From: Anthoceros angustus
Lineage: Eukaryota; Streptophyta; Anthocerotopsida; Anthocerotales; Anthocerotaceae
Assembly (NCBI GenBank): GCA_010909165.1
Contig: VJWM01000186.1
Coordinates: 186,001-250,000 of the forward strand
DNA length: 64,000 nucleotides
Reading direction: 5' to 3'
The position numbers and the translations under genes were made by a program. Below the pieces are notes generated by a model. It ran no database searches, was not told the origin of the DNA, and was given only the letters and a program-made list of their open reading frames with translations. This document shows, in pieces, positions 29,357 through 42,369 of this stretch (its first letter is position 1; each line of letters starts with the position of its first letter).

Positions 29357-31145
29357 TTTCTCTCTTTCTCCTCTCTTCTCCTCTCTTCTCTAATCTACCT
29401 CTTCCACTCTTCCTAGCTTCTTCTCCAGTCAACTAGGCGCCCCTCACAGCCTCCAGCCGCCTCGGATCATAGGCGGTGCCCTCACGGACCTAGGCCGGAC
29501 ATTTGGCTGCAGGTCGTCGCTGGATTTTGCTAGGGTCTTCCCTCACCAGCCGCATCGTCTGCAACCACAATGCTCCTCACCAGCCTGCGCCCGTCTGCAA
29601 CCACAATGCGCTCCTCACGCTCGAACACTCCCACTGCTACCTCAACAAAGAAAGGTTTGGGGCCCCGCCCTCACCACAGTCACCGCACCTCAAGACCCTA
29701 CGGACACCATGCACCCTCACCACGGTGCGCGCTTGTGTAGCAAACAAGCACACACATGTCGAGAGCAAGGCATGACATTTTATTATAGAGCTCCTCCCCT
29801 CTTATAGGAGCTCCCCAAACCCTAGCATTAATTAAGTCCGTGGGGTAGGTGGGGTTGCTTCACGGTTTTAAGTAGGTGGCCTCTTAAAGGTTCTTAACCT
29901 ACCTCCTAACAATCCCACTAACCCCTAGGGTCTTAATGACCCCTTCACTCCCCTACCAACTATCTCCTACTTCTTCTTGGCGTTGGCATGGCGGGCGCCC
30001 AACCACCCATCTTCCTCCTCTTGGCTTGGGGGTGTCCCCGTCAGGATCTCTCTCACTCGTCGTCGCGGACGGGAACCTCACACTTCTCGTGATGCTGATT
30101 GATGAAGTGGAGCACGCCCCTCTTGCAGGCGCTCTTGTAGAGCAGCCTCTGTAACCACCTCCGCCCCCAATTACCTCAGGCGGTTGGGTGTTGGTGCAAC
30201 TCACATCCTGAGACACCCCACCAACTCTACTGCTGGAAATCTCTTCCTCTTCCATTGGCTCCTCCACAGCCTTGCATCCATTTCACTCTCCAAGTCACAG
30301 ATCTCGAGGCGGTCTGAATTCCTTCAAAATCTCCATCGTCATCGTGGGGACCCAACAACTTCCTTGTCAACAAGGCGCATCTCCTTGGCAAACTTGTTGA
30401 CCTAGCATGTAAGTGGACTGCATCTCCGGCCCTTCAAACAAATCTCATCAAATTCCTCGAGGCCACTCTCCACAGGCTATCTTGCCATAGCATCCCTCTT
30501 GAGAGTCACCTCACTCAAGCAGGCTGTAGTGACATTTTTGGTGCATCTCTCTTCCATGCCTCCGGTATCCCTTTGCCATGCATAGTCGGCTGGGCGTTGC
30601 TTCTGACGACCCGACATCACGATGCATCATTTTCCTCCGGTGGGCTACCTCTTCCTTCCACCGTTGGTCGACCTCCGTTGCTTGCTTTGTGAGCTCCTCA
30701 CGCTCGAACACTCCATGCTACCTCAACAAAGAAAGGTTTGGGGCCCCGCCTGCCACAGTCACCGCACCTCAAGACCCTACCGGACACCATGCACCCTCAC
30801 GGTTGGCACGCACGCTTGTGTAGCAAACAAGCACACCTGGTCGGAGAGCAAGGCATGACATTTTATTATGGGAGCTCCTCCCCTCTTATAGGAGCTCCCC
30901 AAACCCTAGCATTAATTAAGTGCAGTGGGGTAGGTGGGGTTGCTTCACGTTTTAAGTAGGTGGCCTCTTAAAGGTTCTTAACCTACCTCCTAACAATCCC
31001 ACTAACCCCTAGGGTCTTAATGACCCATTTCCCCTACCAACTATTCTCCTACTTCTTCTTGGGCGTTGGCATGGCGGGCGCCCAACCACCCATCTTCCTC
31101 CTCTTGCTGGGGGATCCCCGTCAGGATCTCTCCGTCGTCGGGGCC

Positions 31146-31812
31146 TCACCTCTCGGCGTGCGTTGATGAAGCTGGGCAGCCCCCTCTTGCAGGCGCTCTT
31201 GTAGAGCAGCCTCTGTAACCACCTCCGCCCCCAATTACCTCAAGGCGGTTGGGTGTTGGTGCAACTCCTGTCCTGCCAGACACCCCCACCAACCCTACCG
31301 GCTTGCTGGAAATCTCCTCCTCTTCCATTGGCTCCTCCCAAACTAAGCCTTCTGCATCCATTTCACTCTCCAAGTCCTGAATCTCCGAAGCTGAGGGTCG
31401 CAATTCCTCCAAAATCTCCCTGTCGTCATCATGGGGACCCAGCAACTTCCTCGTCAACAAGGAGCGCATCTCCTTGGCAAACTTGTTGACCCTGGCATGT
31501 AGGTGGACTTGCATCTCCTGTCCCTTCAAACAAATCTCATCAAAGTCCTCAGGCTACTCTCCTGAGGCTAACTTGCCATAAAGCATCCCTCTCAGCGTCA
31601 CCTCACTCAAGCAGGCATGTGGTGACATTTTCGGCTGCATCTCTTCCATGCCTCCGGTATCCCTGTTGCCATGCATAGTCGGCTGGGCGTTGCTTCTGAC
31701 GACCAGCATGCATCATTTTCCTCCGGTGGCCACTCTTCCTTCCACCGTTGGTCGACCTCCGTTGCTTGCTTTGTGAGCTCCTCACGTTCCTTGCTCCATG
31801 TGGCTCCTTCCT

Positions 31813-31861
<49 letters not shown>

Positions 31862-33079
31862 CTCTCTTTTCTCCTCTCTTCTCCTCTCTTCTCTAATCTA
31901 CCTCTTCCACTCTTCCTAGCTAACTTCTCATTACAGGCGCCCTCCAGCCTCCACCAGCCTCGGATCATAGGCGGTGCCCTCACGGACCTAGGCAGACATT
32001 TGGCTGCAGCGTCCGCGTGCTGGTTTGCTAGGGACCTCCCTCCGACTGCCGCGTCACGCGACCACAATGCGCTCCTCACGCTCGAACACTCCCACTGCTA
32101 CCTCAACAAAGAAAGGTTTGGGGCCCCGCCCACTGTCACCCCTCAAGACCCTACGGACACCATGCACCCTCACCGGTCGCACGCTTGTGTAGCAAACAAG
32201 CACACACAGTCGGGAGCAAGGCATGACATTTTATTATGGGAGCTCCTCCCCTCTTATAGGAGCTCCCCAAACCCTAGCATTAATTAAGTCTGGGGTAGGT
32301 GGGGTTGCTTACGGTTTTAAGTAGGTGGCCTCTTAAAGGTTCTTAACCTACCTCCTAACAATCCCACTAACCCCTAGGGTCTTAATGACCCCTTCACTCC
32401 CCTACCAACTATTCTCTTCTTCTTGGGCGTTGGCATGGCGGGCGCCCAACCACCGCCTTCCTCCTCTTGGGGGGAGTGTCCCCGTCCGATCTCTCTCACT
32501 CGTCGTCTGACGGGGCCTCACACACTGTCTCGGCGATCTTGTATGATGAAGTGGGCGTACCCCTCTTGCAGGCGCTCTTGTAGAGCAGCCTCTCTGTAAC
32601 CACCATCGCCAATTACCTCAGGCGGTTGGGTGTTAGTGTCACTCTGCCAGACACCCCACCAACTCTACGGCTGCTGGAAATCTCTTCCTCTTCCATTGGC
32701 TCCTCCCAAACTAAGCCGCATCCACTCTCCAAGTCCCGAATCTCTCAGGCAGGGTGTCTTCCAAAATCTGTCATCATCGTGGGGACCCAACAACTTCCTT
32801 GTCAACAAGGCGCATCTCCTTGGCAAACTTGTTGACCCTGGCATGTAGGTGGACCTGCATCTCCTGTCCCTTCAAACAAATCTCATCAAATTCCTCAGGC
32901 CACTCTCCTGAGGCTAACTTGCTTCGCAAAGCATCCCTCTCAAGCGTCACCTCACTCAAACGAAGCTGTAAGGTAACATTTTCGGCTGCATCTCTCTTCC
33001 ATGCCTCCAGTATCCCTTGTTGCCATGCATAGTCAGCCTGGAAGCGTTGCTTCCTGACGACCAGCATGCGATGCATCAT
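31146..33079 (-). pseudogene. Element B coiled coil and acidic tail (two partial copies)
   Basis: 33079-32774 reads MMHRMLVVRKQRFQADYAWQ, NVTLQLRLSEVTLERDALRS, WPEEFDEICLKGQEMQVHL. 31529-31146 continues the protein with KLLGPHDDDREILEELRPSA, EIQDLESEMDAEGLVWEE and MEEEEISS. The blocks correspond one to one with element A 11734-12150. The spacer TTVG palindromes of A are absent here. Another copy of the tail is at 30267-29953. Confidence 0.6.
31823..31858. repeat. (CT)n microsatellite
   Basis: Uninterrupted CT run in the duplicated pyrimidine tract of element B. Confidence 0.9.
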
Positions 33080-33414
33080 TTTCCTCCGGTGGGCTACCTC
33101 TTCCTTCCACCGTTGGTGGTCACCTCCGTTGCTTGCTTCTCCTCACTCCTTGCTCCATGTGGCTGTCCTTCCTCCGGCTCCTTGAGCTTGGCCTCCGATT
33201 CTTCATTCTTGGCTTGGCCTCGGCCTCCCAGGGCAGTCTTGAATCGTCCCCCATTCTCCTCTTCTCGGCTGAAGAATGAAATTCTTCTTGCCACTCCTTC
33301 CCACCAGACGTCTCCTCAATTTTACGATTGAGGTAGCCACTTCCTTCATTCGCTCCCTACTTTCTTGTCTCGGCCTGTTCTTCAATCTTCTTTGAGCCCC
33401 AACCTTCTCTCGGG

Positions 33415-34832
33415 TCAACTAGGCGCCTTTCGCGCCATCTCCTTGATAGCCTTGCTATCCTTCTCCCCCACTGTGGCAATCGGGCGTCTGACGGCTCTCA
33501 CCTCCAACTCCTCTACTTCCTGTAAGGCCTGCTTCACTAATGGAGTGTCAATTAGGCAGGATGGTGTGAGATCCTTCAAAGCCTTTGTCTTCTCATTTCC
33601 CCTCACAGGTTGACTCTGCCTTTCTCTTGGTGGCGGTCTCTCCACTCGACTAATGATGTTGGGTGGGAACTCACTTGACTCGGTCATCTCACAGGTGGTT
33701 AGTTCCACCACCCTGCTCCATGGGGGTTGCCTCCTGTACACATGGTGGCACTGCCACCTCTTCCTCTTGTGCCTTGTCTCCCCACAGGGCGGCACTTCTC
33801 CTTCCTTGGCGACGGGGTGGTCTCATCATCCAAGATCACCACACGGTGAAGCACTCCCTTGCTCCACCTTGGGTTCCTCCTCCGCCTTCTTCACCTTCTT
33901 GGAGAGGGACCCTGTCTGTCCTCGGAGGGACCACTTCAAGCGGTGGTAAGACTCCTCCAGCTCTTCTTTGTAAGTAACCCATGTGCCCCCTGCGCACAAG
34001 GTAAGTACTCAAATGGTTGTGTCTCGCCCCTCATTATCCACAATGTTTGGCCTCGTGACTTGTCTCGGTGATGCTCATAGGCCTTGACATGGTTGTCCCA
34101 GTCGGTGAGCTCCTTGCTTCAACTTCCACATGAAATGAAAGAATGCCTTTGAAGTGGGTGGTTGTGACTGGTCAGCCCCAAAACTATCCTTGTAAAAGTT
34201 TCCACTTGAGGTCAGCAATCTTATCATCCTCCAGCCTTGAGCTTGGCCTCCGCTTCATTTTTGGCTTGGGCAGCCTCGCCCCTCCGACGCCTTCAACTGT
34301 CCCTATTCTCGCTCTTCTCACCAATGAGAGTTGCTGCCACTCCTTCCACATCGATGCCTCCTCAATTTTCTCTGATTGAGGTAGCCACTTCCTTCATTCG
34401 CTCCCTACTTTCTTGTCTCGCCTGTCTTCAATCTTGCGAGCCCCAACCTTCTCTCCAGTCAACTAGGCGCCCTTCGCCATCCATCTCGATAGCCTTGCTA
34501 TCCTTCTCCCACCGATCAGAGGCACGCCACCGTCCCGACGCGCCTCACCTCCAACTCTACTCTCGTAAGGCCTTCACTAGTGGAGTGTCAATTAGCCGAT
34601 GATGGTCAGCAGATCCTTCAAAGCCTTTGTCTTCTCATTCCCTCCCGTCACCGACCGCCTTTCTCGCTGGGCCTCCACTCCCGACTAATGATATTGGGTG
34701 GGACTCGTGACGGCCATCTCCCGGGTGGGTTAGTTCCACCATCCCGCCCATATGGGTTGCCTCTCAGACACATGGTGGCACCGCCACCTTCCTTTGTGCC
34801 ACCGCCTCCTCGGAGACAACACTTCTCCTTCC
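33415..34832 (-). pseudogene. Element B linker region of the gag-like protein
   Basis: 33795-33415 encodes a Pro/Arg/Glu-rich linker (MTESSEFPPNIISRVERPPP) and KALKDL..CLIDTPLVKQAL, matched by LGELLGVCEALSRVDLKEAK of element A. 34600-34830 and 35459-35900 carry further broken copies (KTKALKDLLTICQLIDTPLV). Upstream-flanking sense of the + strand ORFs in this stretch is antisense noise. Confidence 0.45.
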
Positions 34833-35312
34833 TCAAGGCGACTGGGTGGTCTCATCATCCAAGACCACCACCTGAGGTGAAGCACTCCCTTGCTCCACCT
34901 TGGGTTCCTCCTCTGCCTTCTTCACCTTCTTCGGGAGAGGGACCCCTGTACTATGCCTCAGAGGGACCACTTCAAACGGCTGGTAAGACTCCTCTAGCTC
35001 CTCTTTTGTAAGTAACCCATGTGCCGCCCACAACTGCACCAAGTAAGTGCTCAAATGGTTGTGTCTCGCTCCTTCATTGTCCACAATATTTGGCCTCAGC
35101 AGCTTGTCTCGGTGATGCTCATAGGCCATCAACATGGCTGTCCCCCAGTCAGGCTGAGCTCCTTGCTTCAACTTCCACATGAAATGAAGGAACGCGCTGC
35201 TGAAGTAGGTGGTTCGCTGACAGCAGGTCAGCCCCAACACTATCCTTGTAAAAGTTTCCACTTGAGGTACAATCTTATCATCCTCCAGCCTTGAGCTTGG
35301 CCTCCGCTTCAT
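34833..35312 (-). pseudogene. Element B gag-like domain, second half (best copy)
   Basis: 159 codons: FTRIVLGLTCCQRTTYFSSA, FLHFMWKLKQGAQPDWGTAM, AYEHHRDKLLRPNIVDNEGA, HLSTYLVQLWAAHGLLTKEE and SYQPFEVVPLRHSTGVPLPK. It supplies the Trp codons replaced by TAG in element A. Broken copies of the same segment lie at about 34200-33900, 36300-36000 and 38460-38200. Confidence 0.65.
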
Positions 35313-36270
35313 TTTGGCTTGGGCAGCCTCGCCCCTCCGACGCCTTCAACTGTCCCTATTCTCGCTCTTCTCACCAATGAGAGTTGCTGCCACTCCTTCC
35401 ACATCGATGCCTCCTCAATTTTCTCTGATTGAGGGTAGCCACTTCCTTCATTCGCTCCCTACTTTCTTGTCTCGCCTGTCTTCAATCTTGCCGAGCCCCA
35501 ACCTTCTCTCCAGTCAACTAGGCGCCCTTCGCCATCCATCTCGATAGCCTTGCTATCCTTCTCCCACCGATCAGAGGCACGCCACCGTCCCGAGCGCCTC
35601 ACCTCCAACTCCTCTACTTCCTGTAAGGCCTGCTTCACTAGTGGAGTGTCAATTAGCTGACAGATGGTCAGCAGATCCTTCAAAGCCTTAGTCTTCTCAT
35701 TCCCTCCCGTCACCGACCGCCTTTCTCGCTGGGCCTCCACTCCTGACTAATGATATTGGGTGGGACTCCTGTGACTCGGTCATCTCCTCGGGTGGGTTAG
35801 TTCCACCATCCCGCCCATATGGGTTGCCTCTCAGACACATGGTGGCACCGCCACCTTCCTTTGTGCCACTGCCTCCTCGGAGACAACACTTCTCCTTCCT
35901 CAAGGCGACTGGGTGGTCTCATCATCCAAGATCACCACCGAGGTGAAGCACTCCTTGCTCCACCTTGGGTTCCTCCTCCGCCTTCTTCACCTTCTTCGGG
36001 AGAGGGACCCCTGTACTGCCCCGAGGGACCACTTCAAACGGCTGGTAAGACTCCTCCAGCTTCTTAAGTAACCCATGTGCCGCCCACAACCGCAAGTAAG
36101 TGCTCAAATGGTTGTGTCTCGCCCTTCATTGTCCACAATGTTTGGCCTCAGCTTTGTCCTTGATGCTCATAGGCCATCAACATGGCTGTCCCCCCAGCCG
36201 AGCTCCTGCTTCAACTTCCACATGAAATGAAAGAACGCGCTGCTGAAGTAGGTGGTTCGCTGACAGCAGG

Positions 36271-36759
36271 TCAGCCCCAGACTATCCTTGTAAAAAGTTT
36301 CCACTTGAGGTCAGCAATCTTATCTGTCCTCCAGCCATTTCGCGTCTTCGCGTCCACCCCTCCGATGAGCATGCTGAGAGCTTCCTCGGGAAGGTCAGCT
36401 ACCACTGCCCTTTTTCCATCTTCATTCCTCTCGGTGGGAGCCACACCATCACTTTCGCTCTCTAGCCTCCCATATACCTTACGAATGTGCTGGACAGTCC
36501 ATCCCTTCGGATCTGTCCGCACGTTCCTCTCCTCCATGTTCTCCGTTTCTCCCTCCGTCAGTTCGAGCTGCCTGTAGCAAGATTCAACCAACTCCACATT
36601 AGAATAGGCCCAGTGCCTATCATACGCCCATTGGAGCTGCACATTGTCGTCAGCAGCCCACAGTCGAAAGTCCCACAAGTCTATGGAGGAGACTTGCACG
36701 CTGAAACATAAAAACCCCGGCCCCTCCTTCTCGGCTTGATCTTTTCGGCTTCTCTTCAC
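36271..36759 (-). pseudogene. Element B gag-like domain, first half (best copy)
   Basis: 162 codons: EKEGPGFLCFSVQVSSIDLW, DFRLWAADDNVQLQWAYDRH, WAYSNVELVESCYRQLEL, MEERNVRTDPKGWTVQHIRK and DAKTRNGWRTDKIADLKWKL. It aligns along its length with element A 9640-10080. Decayed copies lie at 37553-37072 and 38954-38572. An N-terminal extension rich in Glu/Lys/Ala (40240-39968) suggests where the full protein starts. Confidence 0.65.
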
Positions 36760-37679
36760 ACTTCTCCTTCTTCTTCTCCTTGCATGGGCTCGCTCCCTCC
36801 TTCTGCTGTTCTTGCGCCGCCTTCCTCCTCCAGGCGTGCTTCCGTCTCCAACGTCTCTCCGCTATGCGATCGACTTCTTCTCCAAAATTCGGCTCCAGTC
36901 CTCCCTATCGGCTCAAATGGTTGTGTCTCGCCCTTCATTGTCCACAATGTTTGGCCTCAGCTTTGTCCTTGATGCTCATAGGCCATCAACATGGCTGTCC
37001 CCCCAGCCGAGCTCCTGCTTCAACTTCCACATGAAATGAAAGAATGCTCAAGTAGGTGGTTCACGACGCAGTCAGCCCCAAAGACTATCCTTGTAAAAGT
37101 TTCCACTTGAGGTCAGCAATCTTATCCGCCCTCCACCATTTCGCCTTCGCATCCACCCTCCGATGAGCATGCCGAGAGCTTCCTGGAAGGTCACCACCTT
37201 TTCCATCTTCATTCCTCCTGGGAGCCACACCATCACTTTCGCCTCTAGCCTCCCATATACCTTACGAATGTGCTGGATACCATCCCTTCTGACCGCCTCG
37301 CACGCCCTCTCCTCCATGTTCTCCGCTTTCTCCTCCGCTCGAATGCCCGTAAAGATTCAACCAACTCCACATTAGAATAGGCCTGCCTATCATACGCCCA
37401 TTGAGCTGCACACGAGCCCCAAAAGTCCCACAAGTCTATGGAGGAGACTTTTGCATCAAAACACCCCGGCCCCTCCTTCTCGGCTTGATCTTTTCGGCTG
37501 CTCTTTTTCTTCTCCTCACGACATGTGCTCGCCTCCTCCGGCCAACGCCTCACAGACCTCCAACTGCTGCGTCTTCATCTCCAACGCCTCCCGCCGTATT
37601 CCCGACTTCTTCCAAAATTCGGCTCCAGTCCTCCCTATCAGCTCAAATGAACTGATCACTCCCCGACTACTCACATATA

Positions 37680-40600
37680 TAGTGTGATGGGGGATTTTCC
37701 AAAACCCAAAGGCCAAGGACAAAACCCCTACTGCCCGAAGGCTAAGGACTTTTTCCCCCGTTGGCAAACGTTAGAAATTCCTCAACCACCGAAGGCCAAG
37801 GAAGAATTTTCAGATGTTCACCAATTTGCCAAAGGCCAAGGAAGAAATTTCGACAGACATGTATAAGGTCACCCGCCACGTCAGCCCTAAACCGCCTACT
37901 GCCGCCTTTCTCTGGGCGCCTCCACTCGACTAATGATATTGGTGACTCGTGACTCGGCCATCTCGGTGGGTTAGTTCCACCACCCGCCCATATGGGTTGC
38001 CTCTCAGACACATGGTGGCACCGCCACCTCTTCCTTTGTGCTGCTCCCTGACGACAACACTTCTCCTTCCTCAAGGCCAGACGCCGGGTGGTCTCATCAT
38101 CCAAGACCACCACAGGTGAAGCACTCCTTGCTCCACCTTGGGTTCCTCCTCCGCCTTTCACCTTCTTGGAGAGGGACCTGCATCATGCCTCGAGGGACCA
38201 CTTCAAACTACCGGTAAGACTCCTCCAGCTCTTCTTTGTAAGTAACCCATGTGCCCACAACCGCACAAGTGCTCAAATGGTTGTGTCTCGCCCTTCATTG
38301 TCCACAATATTTGGCCTCAGCTTTGTCCTTGATGCTCATAGGCCATCAACATGGCTGTCCCCCCAGCCGAGCTCCTGCTTCAACTTCCACATGAAATGAA
38401 AGAATGCCTCAAGTAGGTGGTTCACGATGCAGTCCCCAAAACTATCCTTGTAAAAGTTTCCACTTGAGGTCAGCAATCTTATCCGCCCTCCACCATTTCT
38501 GCCTTCGCATCCACCCTCCGATGAGCATGCCGAGAGCTTCCTGGAAGGTCACCACCGCTCTTTTTCCATCTTCATTCCTTGGGAGCCACCATCACTTTCG
38601 CCTCTAGCCTCCCATATACCTTACGAATGTGCCGATACCCATCCCTTCGGATCTGCCCGCACGCCTCTCCTCCATGTTCTCCGTTTCTCCTCCGCCGCCT
38701 CGAGCCTGTAGCAAGATTCAACCAACTCCACATTAGAATAGGCCCAATGCCTATCATACGCCCATTGAGCTGCACATTGTCGCTGCAGTCAGAAAGTCCC
38801 ACATAAGTCTATGGAGGAGACTTGCACTGAAACATAAAACCCCGGCCCCTCCTTCTCGGCTTGATCTTTTCGCCGCTTTCTCCTTTTTCTCCTTGGCCGA
38901 TGTGCTCGCCTCCTTGTCCAACGCCGCGCACTCCTCCGCTGCCTTCATCTCCAACGCCTCCCCTCAGACAACGACTTCTTCCAAAATTCGCCCAGCCCTC
39001 CCTATCACTCAAATGAACGATCACTCCCGACTACTCACATATATAGTGTGATGGGGGATTTTCCAAAACCCAAAGGCCAAGGACAAACCCCTCCGCCAAA
39101 GGCTAAGGACTTTTTCCCCGCTGGCGTTAGAAATTCCTCAACCACCGGCCAAGGAAGAATTTTCATGTTCACCAATTTGCCAAAGGCCAAGGAAGAAATC
39201 AGGACATGTCAAGGGGTCACCCGCCACGTCAGCCCTAAACCGCCTGCCTGCCTTCCGTCATCCGAAATTCACGAGGCCAAGGATGACCAATTTTCCTCCT
39301 CCCAGCGCCAAGGACTTTTTGCTATATATGCCTTGCATGCGCCCTTCTGCTGTTCTTGCGCCGCCTTCCTCACGCGCCTGCCCCGCCTCGCGCCTGTCCA
39401 ACTCGTGCGACTGCCCGCAGACGAATTTCCCTGGCGCCCCAAATGGAATAAGGACTTTACTCTGCTGCATGTTCGTCTGCTGGAAGTGACCAAGGCCACG
39501 ACCTTAGGCCTCGGTACCAACTCGACACTGCAGTTCGGTCCAAGAACTGCCTCACAGAAGTTTTCCGACCCTCCTTCTCGGACCTCCTGTCCGCCTCCGT
39601 CTGACTCAGCTGCTTGGACCTTTCCTCAGCCTGCTTTTTCCCGTCCCGTCTTGGGATTGCCATCTTGTCCGCCTGCTTCAACTCGCAACTTCTCGCTTTG
39701 CCTCACGAATCTCTTGATGAGACAAAGAAAAAAAAAAAAAGAAACCTAACCGATATGAACAAAACTAGGAGGCATCCGCCTCTTCTAACTGTGGACCCAA
39801 AATTGCCCACAACATCCTCATGACTGCAAGGTTTGGAGCTTGATCTTTGAGATTTGACACATGCTTAGTGGTTTGATTATGAAGACATAGCACCTAGTGA
39901 GCCAGAACGCAGCCGATGGCATAAGGAATGTAAGGGCGATTCGAGAGGTAATGGTGTTCTTTTGTTCCTATGATCCGCAAAAGTGGGATGAGCTGCACAT
40001 TGTCGCCGCAGTCGAAAATCCCACAAGTCTATGGAGGAGACTTGCACCAAACATAAAACCCCGGCCCCTCCTTCTCGGCTTGATCTTTTCTCTTCCTGCT
40101 TTCTCCTTTTTCTTCTCCTTGCCGATGTGCTCGCCTCCTTCTTCTGAACGCCCAGACTCCATTGCTGCCTTCATCTCCAACGCCTCTCGCCAGACGCCCG
40201 ACTTCTTCTCCAAAATTGCTCCGCCCTCCCTATCACTCAAATGAACTCGATCACTCCCGACTACTCACATATATAGTGTGATGGGGGATTTTCCAAAACC
40301 AAAGGCCAAGGACAAACCCTACCGCCAAAGGCTAAGGACTTTTTCCCCGTTAGCAAACGTTAGAAATTCCTCAACCAGGCCAAGGAAGAATTTTCATGTT
40401 CACCAATTTGCCAAAGGCCAAGGAAGAAATTTCAAGGACATGTACAAGGTCAGTCCGCCAGCCTTGTAGCCCTAAACCGCCTGCCACTGTGGCCTTCCGC
40501 TTATCCGAAATCAAGGCCAAGGATGACCAATTTTCTCCTCCGAGCGCCAAGGACTTTTTGCTATATATGCCTTGCATGCGCCCTTCTGCTGTTCTTGCGC

Positions 40601-41000
40601 CGCCTCACGCGCCTGCTCGCCCTGGCCTGTGTCCAACTGTGCAGCCCGCTGCACGAGAATCTCCCTTGCGCGCGCGTCCTCCAGCTGGAATAAGGACTTT
40701 ACTCTGCTGCATGTTCGTCTGCAAGAGTGACGGCCACGACCCAGCTCGGTACCAACCCTCGACACTGCAGTTCGGTTCAAGAACTGCCTCCCTCACAGAA
40801 GTTTTCTCGACCCTCCTTCTGGGACCTCCCGTCGCCTCCGTCTGACTCAGCTTGGACCTTTCCTCAGGCCCGTTTTTTCCCCGTCCCGTCCGTCCAGTTG
40901 GGGGATTGCCATCTTGTCCGCCCGCTTCTCAACTCGCAACTTCTCGTTGCTGTCTCCCCGTCAGTAATCTCTTGATGAGACAAAGAAAAAAAAAAAAAGA
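37680..41000 (-). repeat. Repeated promoter-like and gag-start blocks of element B
   Basis: A block with CACATATATAGTGTGATGGG (minus: CACTATATATGTG, TATA-like) begins at about 37672, 39035 and 40267 and is followed on the + side by AAGGCCAAGGA-rich sequence. A second block (TTTTTGCTATATATGCCTTG) occurs near 39317 and 40556, and GAAACCTAACCGATATGAAC near 39742 and 40998. Periods are about 1.36 and 1.23 kb. Confidence 0.7.
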
Positions 41001-41389
41001 AACCTAACCGATATGAACAAAACTAGGAGGCATCCGCCTCTCTTCTAACCGTGGACCCAAAATTCGGCGTTCCACAACATCCTCATGACTGTGCGTCTGG
41101 TTTGGAGCTTGATGCTGAGATTTGACACATGCAGTTAGTGGTTTGATTATGAAGACATAGCACCTAGTGGTTTTCGCAGTCCGCAGCCGATGGCTGCATA
41201 AGGAATGTAAGGGCGTATTCTGAGAGGTAACAGGTTCTTTTGTTCCTATGATCCGCAGCAAAGTGGACAGAGCCTGATGCAATCGCTGTGAGCTCTCCAA
41301 TTTGAAGTGTTGAGAGCTCCAAAACTTCACTCCTAAACACACCCCTTCCTTGTTGTGGCAACAACACTCACCCTGAAACACACGCACAT

Positions 41390-42369
41390 GTTAGCCCTGG
41401 CTTGAGTCCTCCAGCTGCTGCCAATTCCCTCTCGCGATTTCTCCTTCCAGGGCAAGGCACCGCCGGTGAAGCAATCATGGGGCTCCTTCCTGCTCCTTCG
41501 ACCTCCACAGTCCCCACGCTTTCGGTGCTCCAACCTGTGCCTCCCGGCTTTGAACTCCGCTTCCAGCACTCTGGCGCTTGGCGCGCTCCTCACAGTTGCA
41601 CCGAGCTCAAAGAAAACTTCCCACACTCCAGGATGCTGGATGCCTTCCTCTTCCGCTCCGCCGCGCTCAGCTAGGGCTCTCTCTCTTTCCTTAGCTTGCG
41701 CGTCGTCTTCCTCTCGTTCGCAAGTGGCGGCGACAGTGATGGCGATGGCAGCCTACTCTTTTCCTTCACCTTCTCCTCCTTCTTCTTACGCCCCAACTTC
41801 AGTCCGTCGCGAAGTGAAGGAGGCGCTGCCCAAAACCGCACTTTGCCCTCCTTAGATGTCTGCCACCTGGAGGCCTCTCAACCCTGGATTGGGTCTATCA
41901 TTCTAAAATACCTAATCTTGCCTATTTTCCTATCCTATCCGCTACCCCTAGTTAATCGCTTTCTAATTACTTTATTCGTTTATTCCCCTATTGGTGAGCA
42001 TATATAGTGGATATCCCCCCTATTCTAATTTCCTTTTCCGGCCAAGATCTCTCATTCACCACGGTGATGCCTACCATGGTAATCTGCTTTTCCCCTCATC
42101 CTACCGGCGTAGTGTGGCAGCCTACGGCGGTAGTCTGCCAGCCTACCGCCTCTTCGGGTTGCCTTCCTGTCCTGCCTAGGGGTCGTTTTGACCCGTTTCT
42201 TTTCCCAGGATATCCCTCCTGCCTTTCTACTCATATCCTACAGCTCCGGATCCAAGGTTCTCAAAAAAGTTCCTAACATGTCCCACTTCAATCGTTTTCG
42301 GCAAAAAAAAATCAGGTTCGTTCTTCCTCTGGCTCTTTGGGCTGGTTGCCCAAACTTTTTCATTCCACA
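41390..42369 (-). mobile_element. LTR-like leader of element B
   Basis: Minus strand from TGTGGAATGAAAAAGTTTGG (42369): GGGAAAAGAAACGGGTCAAA near 42205, CCTACC/GGTAGG palindromes at 42165-42060, TATA box (CCACTATATATGC) near 42005 and GACCCAATCCAGGGTTGAG near 41895. The same order is found in element A at 8313-8945. Confidence 0.6.

Larger units (their letters stand above)
29612..33100 (-). repeat. Three tandem copies of the element B 3' block
   Basis: Copies start near 29612, 30698 and 32070 at CTCCTCACGCTCGAACACTC. Each contains, in + order, GGTTTGGGGCCCCGCC, CCTCTTATAGGAGCTCC, AAACCCTAGCATTAATTAAG and then minus-strand coding for the acidic tail and coiled coil. Copies differ mainly by short deletions. 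Longer pyrimidine tracts at 29.3 and 31.8 kb suggest a higher-order unit of about 2.5 kb. Confidence 0.75.
29290..42369 (-). mobile_element. Element B: duplicated, rearranged copy of the gag-like LTR family
   Basis: On the minus strand from 42369: LTR-like leader, several copies of a TATA plus gag-start block (about 41.0-37.7 kb), the gag-like domain (36759-34833), linker, coiled coils (33079-31146) and a 3' non-coding region repeated to about 29.3 kb. Almost every block occurs two to five times, for example CATATGGGTTGCCTCTCAGA near 34745, 35815 and 37985, and CAAATGGTTGTGTCTCGC near 34010, 35053, 36105, 36915 and 38275. No protease, RT or integrase was found, so it is non-autonomous or heavily deleted. 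Confidence 0.6.

Noticed and set aside
31748-32287. 179-codon plus ORF
   Set aside because: Open because of a (CT)n tract; antisense to element B.
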